Below, one piece after another: positions 6,074 through 11,827 of a DNA stretch of 11,827 nt. Each line of letters opens with the position of its first letter. Within the stretch, counting starts at the first letter, position 1. Below the pieces are notes generated by a model that worked only from the letters and a program-made list of their open reading frames with translations, made no database searches and was not told the DNA's origin. Origin of the DNA: Caulobacter segnis (GTDB lineage: Bacteria > Pseudomonadota > Alphaproteobacteria > Caulobacterales > Caulobacteraceae); NCBI RefSeq assembly GCF_003243465.1, contig NZ_QFQZ01000107.1, positions 1 through 11,827 on the forward strand, read 5' to 3'. Both the position numbers and the translations under genes were made by a program.

Positions 6074-8785
6074 GTGGCCCTAGGCGATCCGACTGATCCG
6101 ACCGATACCGAGCGCCTGCACGCCGCGCTCAGGCCCGTGGCCGACCAGACCCTGGCCTTCTTCGAGGCGACGTCCGCCGGCGCGGCCCGGGCGTTGGAGC
6201 AGCGCGGATCCACGCCGTCCGGCGCTCTGATCCACGACAACGCCATGACGTCCGGCGCGGCCCAAAGAAACCTCGCCAGCATCAGCGACGATGCGCGCCT
6301 CAATCTGGTTCGGCTCACCCAGGAACCCGCCATCGCCCGCATCGTGGCGATGGACGGGGACGGCCGGCGCGAGACCATCTTCATTGTCCGGGCGTCGCCT
6401 CAACTGAGGCAGTTCGGCGGCGCGGCCGCCGCCAGCTATCGCTCCCCGATCGGCCGCCTGGCGGCGCTGGATGTCGGCGAGGACGCGGACGTGCGCCTGG
6501 GCGACCAGGTGCGGACCTGGGAGGTCATTGAGCGGGCCGAGCTTCGGCCCGTCCTGACCGCCGGTCAGTGGGATGCGCTGCGCACCGTCTTCAAGAGCCT
6601 GGACGCGGGCCCGGTCACCATCACCTCGCTGCGCGAGTTCCTCAAGACCTTCGCGCTCGACGACGAGGTGCTCGACGCCTTCGACGCCCAACTGCGCGCC
6701 GACGCCGCCGCCCGCATCGTCGTGGACGGCCGCGTCCGCGACGTGATCACCAAGATGGGCCTGCGCGACCGGCCGCTGCTGGACCGCTATCAGGACGAGA
6801 TCTTCCGAGAGCCCCTGGGCGCGCGTCTGGCGATCCTGGGCCCGCCCGGCACCGGCAAGACCACCACCCTGATCAAGCGTCTGGGCCTGAAGCTCGACGC
6901 CGAGCATTTGTTGGACGCCGAGCGCCAGGCAGTGTCGCGCAGCGTCGCCGGCCTGGCGGGTCTGTCGTCCAGCTGGCTGATGTTCACCCCCACGGAACTT
7001 CTCAAGCAGTACGTCAAGGAAGCCTTCAACCGCGAGGAGATCGCCGCCTCCGACCTTCGGATCCGCACCTGGGCCGAGCAACGGCGCGAACTGGCCCGCC
7101 AGCGCCTGGGCATCCTGCGCACCAGCAGCGGGCGCGGGGCCATCCAACGCGACGATCTGGCCAACCTCACCGCCGCCACCCTCGCCGATCAGACGGGCTG
7201 GTACGCCGATTTCCAAGGCTTCCAGGCCAAGGAATTCTGGGCCGAGTTGGAGCGCCACGCGGCCCTGCTGGCCGGAGCCGAGGACCCTGAGACCGCCCAG
7301 TTGGGCCGGCGCGTACAACTGATCCTGGCCAGCGTCCAGGAGGGTCTGAGCGCCGAGCCTTTCGTCGCGATCGCCGCGTTACGCGAGGATTTCGCGCGGC
7401 TGGTGACCTTGCTCCGCGACCAGTTGGAGAAGACCCTGCGCCGGGCCTTCTCGGACCACATGCGCGCCGACCCGTCCTTGCCTTCGGCCCTGTTGTCGTT
7501 CCTGGCCACCCTCGACGAGGCCGCCGACGGCGCGGAGGACCCGGACGCCGACGAGGACGAGGACGAGGAGCCGCCCGCGCCGAAGGGGGGCCTCGCCGAG
7601 GCCTTCGAGGCCTATACCCGTGCGGTCAGAGCCCAGGCCCGCGCCAGCGCTCAGAAGCGCTCGGTCGGCAGACGCACCCGCAACGGCCGGATTTTGGAGT
7701 GGCTCGGCGAAAGGAGCCTGGACGAGGCCCAGCGTCAGACAATCGGCCAATCGGTCCTCGTTCTGGCCGCTCTGCGCGGTTTCGCCAATCCGTTGCGCCG
7801 CTATGTCGAGCGGATGCCCGCCCGCTACCGCCGCTTCCGGCGCGAGCGCGTCGCCGAGACGCGCTGGTACGCCGCCATGCCATTCGCGCCGACGGACCTT
7901 TCGCCGCTTGAGGTGGATTTGCTGATCCTGGCCATGCTGTCGGCCGGTCGCACCCTGCTGGGAGATATTCGTATCGCGGCCCTGGCCGACGAGCCCCGGT
8001 TCTCGGTGCTGGCCACCATCCGCGATCTTCTCAAGATTCAGATCGTCGTCGACGAGGCCACCGACTTTTCGCCGCTGCAGCTGGGCTGCATGGCCCAGCT
8101 TTCCGATCCGGCGGTGGGCGCCTTCGTGGCTTGCGGCGACTTCAACCAGCGCATCACCCCCTGGGGGAGTCGCACGCCGGCGGACCTGACCTGGGTGATT
8201 CCGGATCTGGACCTGCGCCCGATCGTCCGCAGCTACCGTCACAGCCGCCAGATGGCCGCCTTGGCCGCCAAACTCGCCACCGACCACAGCCACGCCGCCA
8301 CCCTGCCCGAGGACATGCCCAACGAAGGCTTCGCGCCAGTGCTCGGTCGCGACCTGTCGGGCGACAGCCTGGTCGCCTGGCTAGCCGCCCGGATCGGCGA
8401 GATCGACCAGACCCTGGACGGCGGCCTGCCCTCGGTCGCGGTGCTGGTCAACGACGAGGCCGACGTCGTGCCTTTGGCCGACGCCCTGAACCTGGCCCTG
8501 CAGGACGCCAATATCCGTTGCGAAGCCTGCCCGCGCGGGCTGGTGCGCGGTCGCGACAGCGACGTGCGGGTCTTCGACGTCCAGCACATCAAGGGCCTGG
8601 AGTTCGAGGCGGTGTTTTTCGTCGGCGTCGACGATCTGGCTCGCGCTCATCCGGAGCTGTTCGACAAGTATCTCTATGTCGGCGCGACCCGCGCGGCGAC
8701 TTATCTGGGCCTGACCAGCAGCGGCCCCGACCTGCCCCCCGCCCTGTCGGCCCTTGAGGACGATTTCGGCGACGACTGGCGATGA
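6074..8785 (+). CDS. UvrD-like superfamily 1 DNA helicase with GreA/GreB-like N-terminal region
   Basis: A 903-residue ATP-driven helicase starting at GTG 6074, with AAGG about 7 bases upstream. Superfamily 1 motifs are in order: Walker A GPPGTGKTT (256-264), motif II DEATDFSPLQ (660-669), motif III GDFNQRI (688-694), motif IV RSYRHSRQ (719-726), motif V VQHIKGLEFEAV (836-847) and motif VI VGATRA (869-874). An acidic linker of Asp/Glu runs over about 481-500. Before the helicase, residues about 120-155 (SYRSPIGRLAALDVGEDADV, then TWEVIE) resemble the C-terminal FKBP-like domain of the transcript-cleavage factors GreA/GreB; this is by eye. No nuclease motif was recognised. It converges on the relaxase gene with only 4 bases between stops. 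Function is unproven: it may unwind DNA during transfer, or act on stalled transcription or repair. Confidence 0.85.
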   Translation: MALGDPTDPTDTERLHAALRPVADQTLAFFEATSAGAARALEQRGSTPSGALIHDNAMTSGAAQRNLASISDDARLNLVRLTQEPAIARIVAMDGDGRRETIFIVRASPQLRQFGGAAAASYRSPIGRLAALDVGEDADVRLGDQVRTWEVIERAELRPVLTAGQWDALRTVFKSLDAGPVTITSLREFLKTFALDDEVLDAFDAQLRADAAARIVVDGRVRDVITKMGLRDRPLLDRYQDEIFREPLGARLAILGPPGTGKTTTLIKRLGLKLDAEHLLDAERQAVSRSVAGLAGLSSSWLMFTPTELLKQYVKEAFNREEIAASDLRIRTWAEQRRELARQRLGILRTSSGRGAIQRDDLANLTAATLADQTGWYADFQGFQAKEFWAELERHAALLAGAEDPETAQLGRRVQLILASVQEGLSAEPFVAIAALREDFARLVTLLRDQLEKTLRRAFSDHMRADPSLPSALLSFLATLDEAADGAEDPDADEDEDEEPPAPKGGLAEAFEAYTRAVRAQARASAQKRSVGRRTRNGRILEWLGERSLDEAQRQTIGQSVLVLAALRGFANPLRRYVERMPARYRRFRRERVAETRWYAAMPFAPTDLSPLEVDLLILAMLSAGRTLLGDIRIAALADEPRFSVLATIRDLLKIQIVVDEATDFSPLQLGCMAQLSDPAVGAFVACGDFNQRITPWGSRTPADLTWVIPDLDLRPIVRSYRHSRQMAALAAKLATDHSHAATLPEDMPNEGFAPVLGRDLSGDSLVAWLAARIGEIDQTLDGGLPSVAVLVNDEADVVPLADALNLALQDANIRCEACPRGLVRGRDSDVRVFDVQHIKGLEFEAVFFVGVDDLARAHPELFDKYLYVGATRAATYLGLTSSGPDLPPALSALEDDFGDDWR

Positions 8786-8789
8786 GGCC

Positions 8790-10301
8790 CTAGCGGTCGG
8801 GCCCCGATGGCTCGCGGCCGGGCAGTAGGCCCTCGCCCCGCGCCAGGCCCAGAACCTTGTCCAGGCCCTTCTGCTGGGCCGCGACGGGGTGACGGGCGAT
8901 CGCTTCGACCACGCGCCGGTCGACCTCGCGGACGGCCTGGCCGACGCCCAGCCCCCTCTGCGAGGGCGCGACCAGGGTGTCCTCGCCCAGTTCCCTGGCG
9001 ACCATCAGGCGGGTTCGGGTGCGCGCCACCGCCTCGATACGCGTGTCGGCCCGCTTGATCTTGCGCTCCAGGGTCCGTCCTTCACGCCGCGCCGCCTCGG
9101 CGGCCTGCTTTTCCGGATCCAGGCGCGCGGCCAGGAAAGCCCGCCCCTCGGGACCGCGCAGCCAGTCGCGCCGCACCGCGTAGCGGATCTCAGCCAGGCG
9201 CGCGGCCTGCCTGGCGCGGGCCAGGGCGTTGAGCTCGGCATGGGCCGCCCAGATCATCCGCGCCGGATTGCGCATCCAGCGCATCAGGCTGGCGCGCTTG
9301 GCCCGCCCGCGGGCGATCCGGCGTTCGGTGGCGATCAGCGTCCCCTTTGCCAACGCCCGCGCCGAGGCCGCCTCGGCCAGCACCTCGCGCACGATGTCGC
9401 CGGCCCGGGGCGCGGCTGGCCGCTGCAGGCGGCCAAGGTCGCGCGCCCAGCCGTCGCGCTCGGCGATCATGGTGGCGTGAATGGCCTCGAATTCGCGGAT
9501 CACCGCGCCGATCGGATAGGGTCCGCGTTCGAGGCCCTCGGCCATCCGGTCTTCCAGATCGCGGAGCTTGGCCGGCCCGTCCTTGCGCGCCTGGTTTCGC
9601 TCGCGGACCCGGCGGTTGATGTCGCCCCGGTCCGAGGCCTCGCCGCGTCGCTCCATGCCCGAGGCCGAGGGGCCCAGGTGGATGGTCGGCTCGCGCGCCT
9701 CGCCCTGATCGGCCAGGCTGTGGTGCGTCACCTGGGGCGCGTCCGCACCCAGGTGCTGGCGCAGATGCTGGTTCTGGATTTCGCACCACTCCAGCCGAAG
9801 CGCCCTGACGGCGTCGGGATTGTCCCATTCGCGACCCTTCAGGCCAAAGCCTTCGGGGGTCACCCGCCTTGTGGTGACCAGGATGTGGGCGTGGTGATTG
9901 CGCTGGTCGCCGTGGGCGTCGGGATCGTGGATCGCGTAGTCGGCGATCATGCCCCGCGCCACCAGGCTGTCCCGGACGAAGGCGCGGATCAGGGCATGGC
10001 GCTGATCGTCGGACAGCTCGTGCGGCAGGGAGATCAGCACCTCGCGGGCGGTGCGCGAATCCGCGCGCTTGTCGGCCGCTTCGGCCGCGTTCCACAAGGT
10101 CTCGCGATCGGTAAGCGACGCCGGCGCGGTGTCCGGGGCCATCACGCCTGAGAAGGCTACCCCGCCCTTGGCGGTATAGTCGAAGGTCATCTCCAGGCGC
10201 CGGTCGTGCAGGCTGGTCGCGGCGCGATAGGCGGCCGCCGCGACGGCCGATCGGCCGTCCGCGCGCTTGATCGCCTGCACCTCGAGCCGGAACTGCGCCA
10301 C
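8790..10301 (-). CDS. mobA: MobA/MobL (MobQ-family) conjugative relaxase
   Basis: Nicks the origin of transfer, stays covalently bound to the 5' end, and pilots the strand to the recipient. The start is GTG 10301, with GAGGAG 5 bases upstream, giving 503 residues. The N-terminus (MAQFRLEVQAIKRADGRSAV) is typical, and the expected catalytic tyrosine is Tyr25 in AAYRA, as in R1162 MobA. The metal-binding histidine motif is NHHAHILV (His136, His137, His139), with His125 and His130 just before. The rest (about 230-480) is Arg/Glu/Ala-rich and helical. Ti-type TraA relaxases carry a RecD-like helicase after the relaxase domain; this protein has none, and a separate helicase gene converges on it. 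Its promoter must lie within the adjoining oriT region, so autoregulation is likely. The family call is secure; mobA or traA are both acceptable names. Confidence 0.93.
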   Translation of the reverse strand: MAQFRLEVQAIKRADGRSAVAAAAYRAATSLHDRRLEMTFDYTAKGGVAFSGVMAPDTAPASLTDRETLWNAAEAADKRADSRTAREVLISLPHELSDDQRHALIRAFVRDSLVARGMIADYAIHDPDAHGDQRNHHAHILVTTRRVTPEGFGLKGREWDNPDAVRALRLEWCEIQNQHLRQHLGADAPQVTHHSLADQGEAREPTIHLGPSASGMERRGEASDRGDINRRVRERNQARKDGPAKLRDLEDRMAEGLERGPYPIGAVIREFEAIHATMIAERDGWARDLGRLQRPAAPRAGDIVREVLAEAASARALAKGTLIATERRIARGRAKRASLMRWMRNPARMIWAAHAELNALARARQAARLAEIRYAVRRDWLRGPEGRAFLAARLDPEKQAAEAARREGRTLERKIKRADTRIEAVARTRTRLMVARELGEDTLVAPSQRGLGVGQAVREVDRRVVEAIARHPVAAQQKGLDKVLGLARGEGLLPGREPSGPDR

Positions 10302-10342
10302 CGCATCTCCTCGTCCAATTCGCGCTTTGCGCGGGGATCGCT

Positions 10343-10358
10343 AAGGGGCTGGCCCCTT
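10343..10358. repeat. oriT inverted repeat 1
   Basis: AAGGGGC and GCCCCTT, 7-bp perfect arms around TG. It is the relaxase-proximal repeat of the oriT region and could bind an accessory protein or lie in the relaxase promoter. Confidence 0.7.
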
Positions 10359-10364
10359 GGCTGA

Positions 10365-10386
10365 CGACGTCATCCCGATGACGTCG
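10365..10386. repeat. oriT inverted repeat 2
   Basis: CGACGTCAT and ATGACGTCG, 9-bp perfect arms around CCCG. It is the longest symmetric element in the oriT region and a plausible binding site for an accessory or regulatory protein dimer. Confidence 0.75.
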
Positions 10387-10393
10387 GCCGCAG

Positions 10394-10422
10394 GCATTGC
10401 TTGCAATGCATAACTGCGCCCT
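10394..10422 (+). other. Nic site with adjoining hairpin
   Basis: GCATTGC (10394-10400), TT, GCAATGC (10403-10409) form a perfect 7-bp hairpin. One base later TAACTGCGCCCT (10411-10422) reads as the MobQ nic core. In relatives the cut falls within the TGCGCCC part of the core; the exact bond here is not claimed. The arrangement fits relaxase recognition of a hairpin plus single-stranded core, including rejoining after transfer. Confidence 0.85.
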
Positions 10423-10511
10423 TGTCACCATCGACGAGTTAGGGGTACGCTCGTCATCGTCCGAAATCAAGTCGCCGACTATCACCCCTTCCCCTCAACC
10501 GGCCAGCCGCC

Positions 10512-11558
10512 ATGCCCTCCGACCCAGCCGTTTCCGCGCCTCGCCCCCGTCGCCGCCCCGAGAGTCCGGCCGCACGCCAGCGGCGTCTGCAGGCCCTTGA
10601 GGTCGCCCTGGCCGATCGCGAGCATCGGGCCCGCGAGGCGCTGTCGGGCCTGCGCGGCTCCCTGCCTCGCAACCGAGGGCACGTCACGCCGCTGGCCAGG
10701 ATCGAGAACGACGAGGAGCGCCTGGCCGTCTGGCGCGCCCGGGTCGAACGCCTCGAAGCCCTCCTCGACCAGACCGAACGCAAGCGCGAAACCCGGGCCA
10801 AGATCGTGCTGGGGACCACCCTGCTGGCCGAGGCGGCGCAGGATCCTGACGACCCGCTGCTGGCCCGGCTCCTGGCTATCGTCGACGCCCGCGTCCACCG
10901 CCCCCGCGACCGGCTGGCGATCGCCGAGACGCTGGGCCTGGCCATCGCCCCGCTGAAGGCGCGCCCCGTTCCGGACCTGCCCGACTTCGACGCCCTGGCG
11001 GCCGAGCGCCTGGCGCAGGAGGCGTCGCGCGAGGCGCCCGGCGACGAGCCGGCGCCGGGACGTCGCCGGGGGAAAAAAAGGGGGCTGACGCCCCCTTCCC
11101 TAGTGAACGGTCTCGGCGGCGAGCCACCGCTCGAACATCTGGTCGATCAGCTCGTCGCACTCGACCTTCAACTGCTCGGCGGTCTTGCCGTCCGGCGGGA
11201 AGTCAGCCGCCAGGGTCTGGAGGCTCAAGTGGTCGAAGGTCACCACCGAGATCATCCCGGCCTCGCCCACCGCCATGACGTGACGGGTCATGGCTTCGTC
11301 GCGTTCGCTGGCCCAACTGCGGATGAACGCTCCACCGGCCAGCTTCAAGACGATGCTGTAGCGAGGCTGACCGCTGGCGATGTGGGCCTGGATCAGTTGA
11401 CGGTCGACGTGATCGAATTCGGTCGTGGACATGGGACAACTCCGGCTGGACCGACGCTCCCCTTGAGCGCCTTTGTCCCCTCCCTCCTGTCGGGTCCCGG
11501 CCCGTCACCGGAGGGATCGCGCAGCGGTCCCGGAGGGGAACCCGCGCCAGCGGGTTGA
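10512..11558 (+). CDS. TraD-like conjugal transfer accessory protein, 3' extent doubtful
   Basis: The ATG at 10512 opens a 348-codon frame, but only about the first 190 residues look like protein. Residues 20-100 are strongly helical and charged (coiled coil likely), ending in ERKRETRAKIVLGTTLLAEA (89-108). This recalls the RK-rich segment of the short TraD/TraC proteins encoded beside oriT in Ti-type systems. An Asp/Ala/Arg-rich tail follows. After about 11080 the frame runs through a GC hairpin and then antisense through the 110-residue minus-strand gene, where its residues look like a shadow translation. No in-frame stop appears before 11558. A one-base shift at the seven-A run (11073-11079) would reach TGA at 11086. 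No clear Shine-Dalgarno was seen. Divergence from the relaxase across oriT supports an accessory role at oriT; the true end is uncertain. Confidence 0.6.
   Translation: MPSDPAVSAPRPRRRPESPAARQRRLQALEVALADREHRAREALSGLRGSLPRNRGHVTPLARIENDEERLAVWRARVERLEALLDQTERKRETRAKIVLGTTLLAEAAQDPDDPLLARLLAIVDARVHRPRDRLAIAETLGLAIAPLKARPVPDLPDFDALAAERLAQEASREAPGDEPAPGRRRGKKRGLTPPSLVNGLGGEPPLEHLVDQLVALDLQLLGGLAVRREVSRQGLEAQVVEGHHRDHPGLAHRHDVTGHGFVAFAGPTADERSTGQLQDDAVARLTAGDVGLDQLTVDVIEFGRGHGTTPAGPTLPLSAFVPSLLSGPGPSPEGSRSGPGGEPAPAG
11073..11097 (-). terminator. Rho-independent terminator of the 110-residue gene
   Basis: On the minus strand, AAGGGGGC, loop GTCA, GCCCCCTT is followed by a run of T (7 Ts at 11079-11073, the first two also in the stem). 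The hairpin begins 2 bases after the TAG of the 11100-11432 gene. This is a textbook intrinsic terminator in that direction and supports the gene being real. Confidence 0.85.
11100..11432 (-). CDS. Hypothetical protein, 110 residues, in the oriT leading region
   Basis: I do not recognise this protein. ATG at 11432 with GGAG 8 bases upstream, stop TAG, and an intrinsic terminator directly after it all support a real, separately transcribed gene. The protein is soluble, acidic and mixed alpha/beta in look: an N-terminal segment (FDHVDRQLIQAHIA), a middle with likely beta strands (RYSIVLKLAGGAFIRSWAS, then GMISVVTFDHLSL), and a charged C-terminal helix (LKVECDELIDQMFERWLA). There are no membrane segments, signal peptide or known catalytic motif. 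It lies about 700 bases beyond nic on the side expected to enter the recipient early, a position where plasmids often keep anti-defence or establishment genes. That role is only suggested by place. It lies wholly antisense to the extended frame of the TraD-like gene. Confidence 0.75.
   Translation of the reverse strand: MSTTEFDHVDRQLIQAHIASGQPRYSIVLKLAGGAFIRSWASERDEAMTRHVMAVGEAGMISVVTFDHLSLQTLAADFPPDGKTAEQLKVECDELIDQMFERWLAAETVH
11539..11556. repeat. Perfect hairpin, 7-bp arms
   Basis: AACCCGC (11539-11545), loop GCCA, GCGGGTT (11550-11556). No T-tract follows. It sits upstream of the minus-strand 110-residue gene, in the otherwise featureless 11433-11644 stretch, and could be a terminator or operator. 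Confidence 0.45.
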
Positions 11559-11617
11559 CGGGCTGGGTGACAGGATATCTTTGGAAGAGGCGCCCCCAGG
11601 CTCAGTAGCCGACGCCG

Positions 11618-11661
11618 CGCCGTCGTCAGGCGACGGCGACGAGCGCCCCCCAGGGCGCTCG
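11618..11661. repeat. Two tandem hairpins at the permease breakpoint
   Basis: Hairpin one: CGCCGTCG (11618-11625), loop TCAGG, CGACGGCG (11631-11638). Hairpin two: CGAGCGCCC (11640-11648), loop CCCA, GGGCGCTCG (11653-11661). They are one base apart, and permease-like coding sequence stops inside the second. They might be a rearrangement end or a strong terminator; there is no T-tract. Confidence 0.55.
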
Positions 11662-11827
11662 CCAGCGGATAGTTGGGAGGGAACCCCTGGAACAGGATGT
11701 AGATGGCCGTCGTCACCACATAGAGCCGCGATTCCGCACCGAGGATGGCAGGAATGGCAAAGGCCCCCATCATCGAGGTGAACAGGAACAGCGCGGCCCC
11801 GAGGATGGGCCTGCCCATTCCCATCTG
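11645..11827 (-). pseudogene. ABC transporter permease fragment, truncated and leaving the window
   Basis: On the minus strand the frame is open to the window edge and encodes membrane-permease sequence: RPILGAALFLFTSMMGAF, then AIPAILGAESRLYVVTTA and ILFQGFPPNYPLASALG. This matches my knowledge of the segment after the EAA-type loop in Fe3+/spermidine-type (FbpB/PotB-like) ABC permeases. Two hydrophobic stretches are visible. In intact relatives more membrane segments would follow; here, after about 11645, the frame turns into Arg-rich translation (ARRRRLTTARRRLL) and runs on to 11393 without membrane character. The start lies beyond 11827. I read it as a gene cut by a rearrangement at the edge of the mobile region. 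The substrate cannot be told. Confidence 0.6.

Larger units (their letters stand above)
10302..10511. other. oriT: Origin of transfer (oriT) region
   Basis: A 210-base gap between the divergent relaxase and TraD-like genes, the usual place for oriT in Ti/Q-type systems. It carries three perfect inverted repeats in a row (10343-10358, 10365-10386, 10394-10409). The last is followed by ATAACTGCGCCCTTG, whose TAACTGCGCCCT (10411-10422) matches the shared nic core of RSF1010/R1162 and Ti plasmids (TAA, one variable base, TGCGCCCT). In R1162 an inverted repeat likewise sits on the 5' side of nic. The core is on the plus strand, so the nicked strand should lead rightward and the relaxase gene should enter the recipient last. 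Core identity and position are seen; function is inferred from the family. Confidence 0.85.

Noticed and set aside
6080..7318. A 412-residue minus-strand open frame antisense to the helicase.
   Set aside because: Composition is that of an antisense shadow in GC-rich DNA; the helicase frame carries conserved motifs throughout.
8889..10151. A 420-residue plus-strand open frame opposite the relaxase.
   Set aside because: The minus frame has the catalytic Tyr25 and His motif of MobQ relaxases, and the plus frame shows no family features.
11073..11097. Programmed frameshift signal (A-run followed by a hairpin) in the TraD-like gene.
   Set aside because: The seven As are not phased as a canonical slippery heptamer, there is no spacer before the stem, and the element is fully explained as the terminator of the minus-strand gene. 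Kept only as a possible read-error site.
1..11827. CRISPR array, tRNA or rRNA gene, insertion sequence, or integrase with attachment sites.
   Set aside because: No regularly spaced repeats, cloverleaf sequence, transposase or recombinase frame, or matching direct repeats at the two breakpoints could be seen by reading.

Overview
The window is GC-rich DNA with alphaproteobacterial-looking genes. The protein families and the Ti/Q-type conjugation layout fit a Caulobacterales-type host such as Caulobacter, Phenylobacterium or Brevundimonas. That placement is inferred from gene character, since no rRNA or tRNA marker is present. The window looks like part of a conjugative or mobilisable element (ICE, IME or plasmid). 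Chimeric or truncated genes near both sides suggest past rearrangement.

Left flank (1-2057): a DUF305 membrane protein cut by the left edge sits tail to tail with nhaA, an Na+/H+ antiporter on the minus strand. The nhaA leader (about 1709-1781, minus strand) can form strong, mutually exclusive hairpins, one of which covers the Shine-Dalgarno sequence. It is a riboswitch candidate.

Breakpoint gene (2058-2963): one uninterrupted reading frame joins the N-terminal half of a penicillin-binding D-Ala-D-Ala carboxypeptidase (S11 family) to what looks like the ligand-binding half of a TetR-type regulator. Each partner lacks its other half, so this looks like a recombination scar.

Transfer block (2988-11432): virD4/traG and virB11/trbB form a translationally coupled minus-strand pair. 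The other mating-pair-formation genes expected after trbB are absent. A divergent gene encodes a 903-residue superfamily 1 helicase whose N-terminal region resembles the C-terminal domain of GreA/GreB. It converges, with a 4-base gap, on a MobQ-type relaxase that has no helicase domain of its own. The 210-base gap beyond the relaxase carries three perfect inverted repeats. The last one abuts TAACTGCGCCCT, which matches the RSF1010/Ti-type nic core, so this gap is very probably the origin of transfer. Rightward of it lie a coiled-coil TraD-like gene and, on the opposite strand, a 110-residue protein of unknown function with its own intrinsic terminator. That terminator and gene lie inside the open frame of the TraD-like gene.

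Right flank (11433-11827): a hairpin-rich non-coding stretch leads to an ABC-transporter permease fragment. The fragment runs off the right edge and loses its family-like sequence at about 11645, beside two tandem hairpins.

Proposed joint role: the relaxase nicks oriT with help from the TraD-like protein. VirD4 couples the DNA to a secretion channel energised by VirB11. The free helicase may supply the unwinding that fused TraA relaxases carry internally. The rest of the secretion channel must lie elsewhere or be lost.
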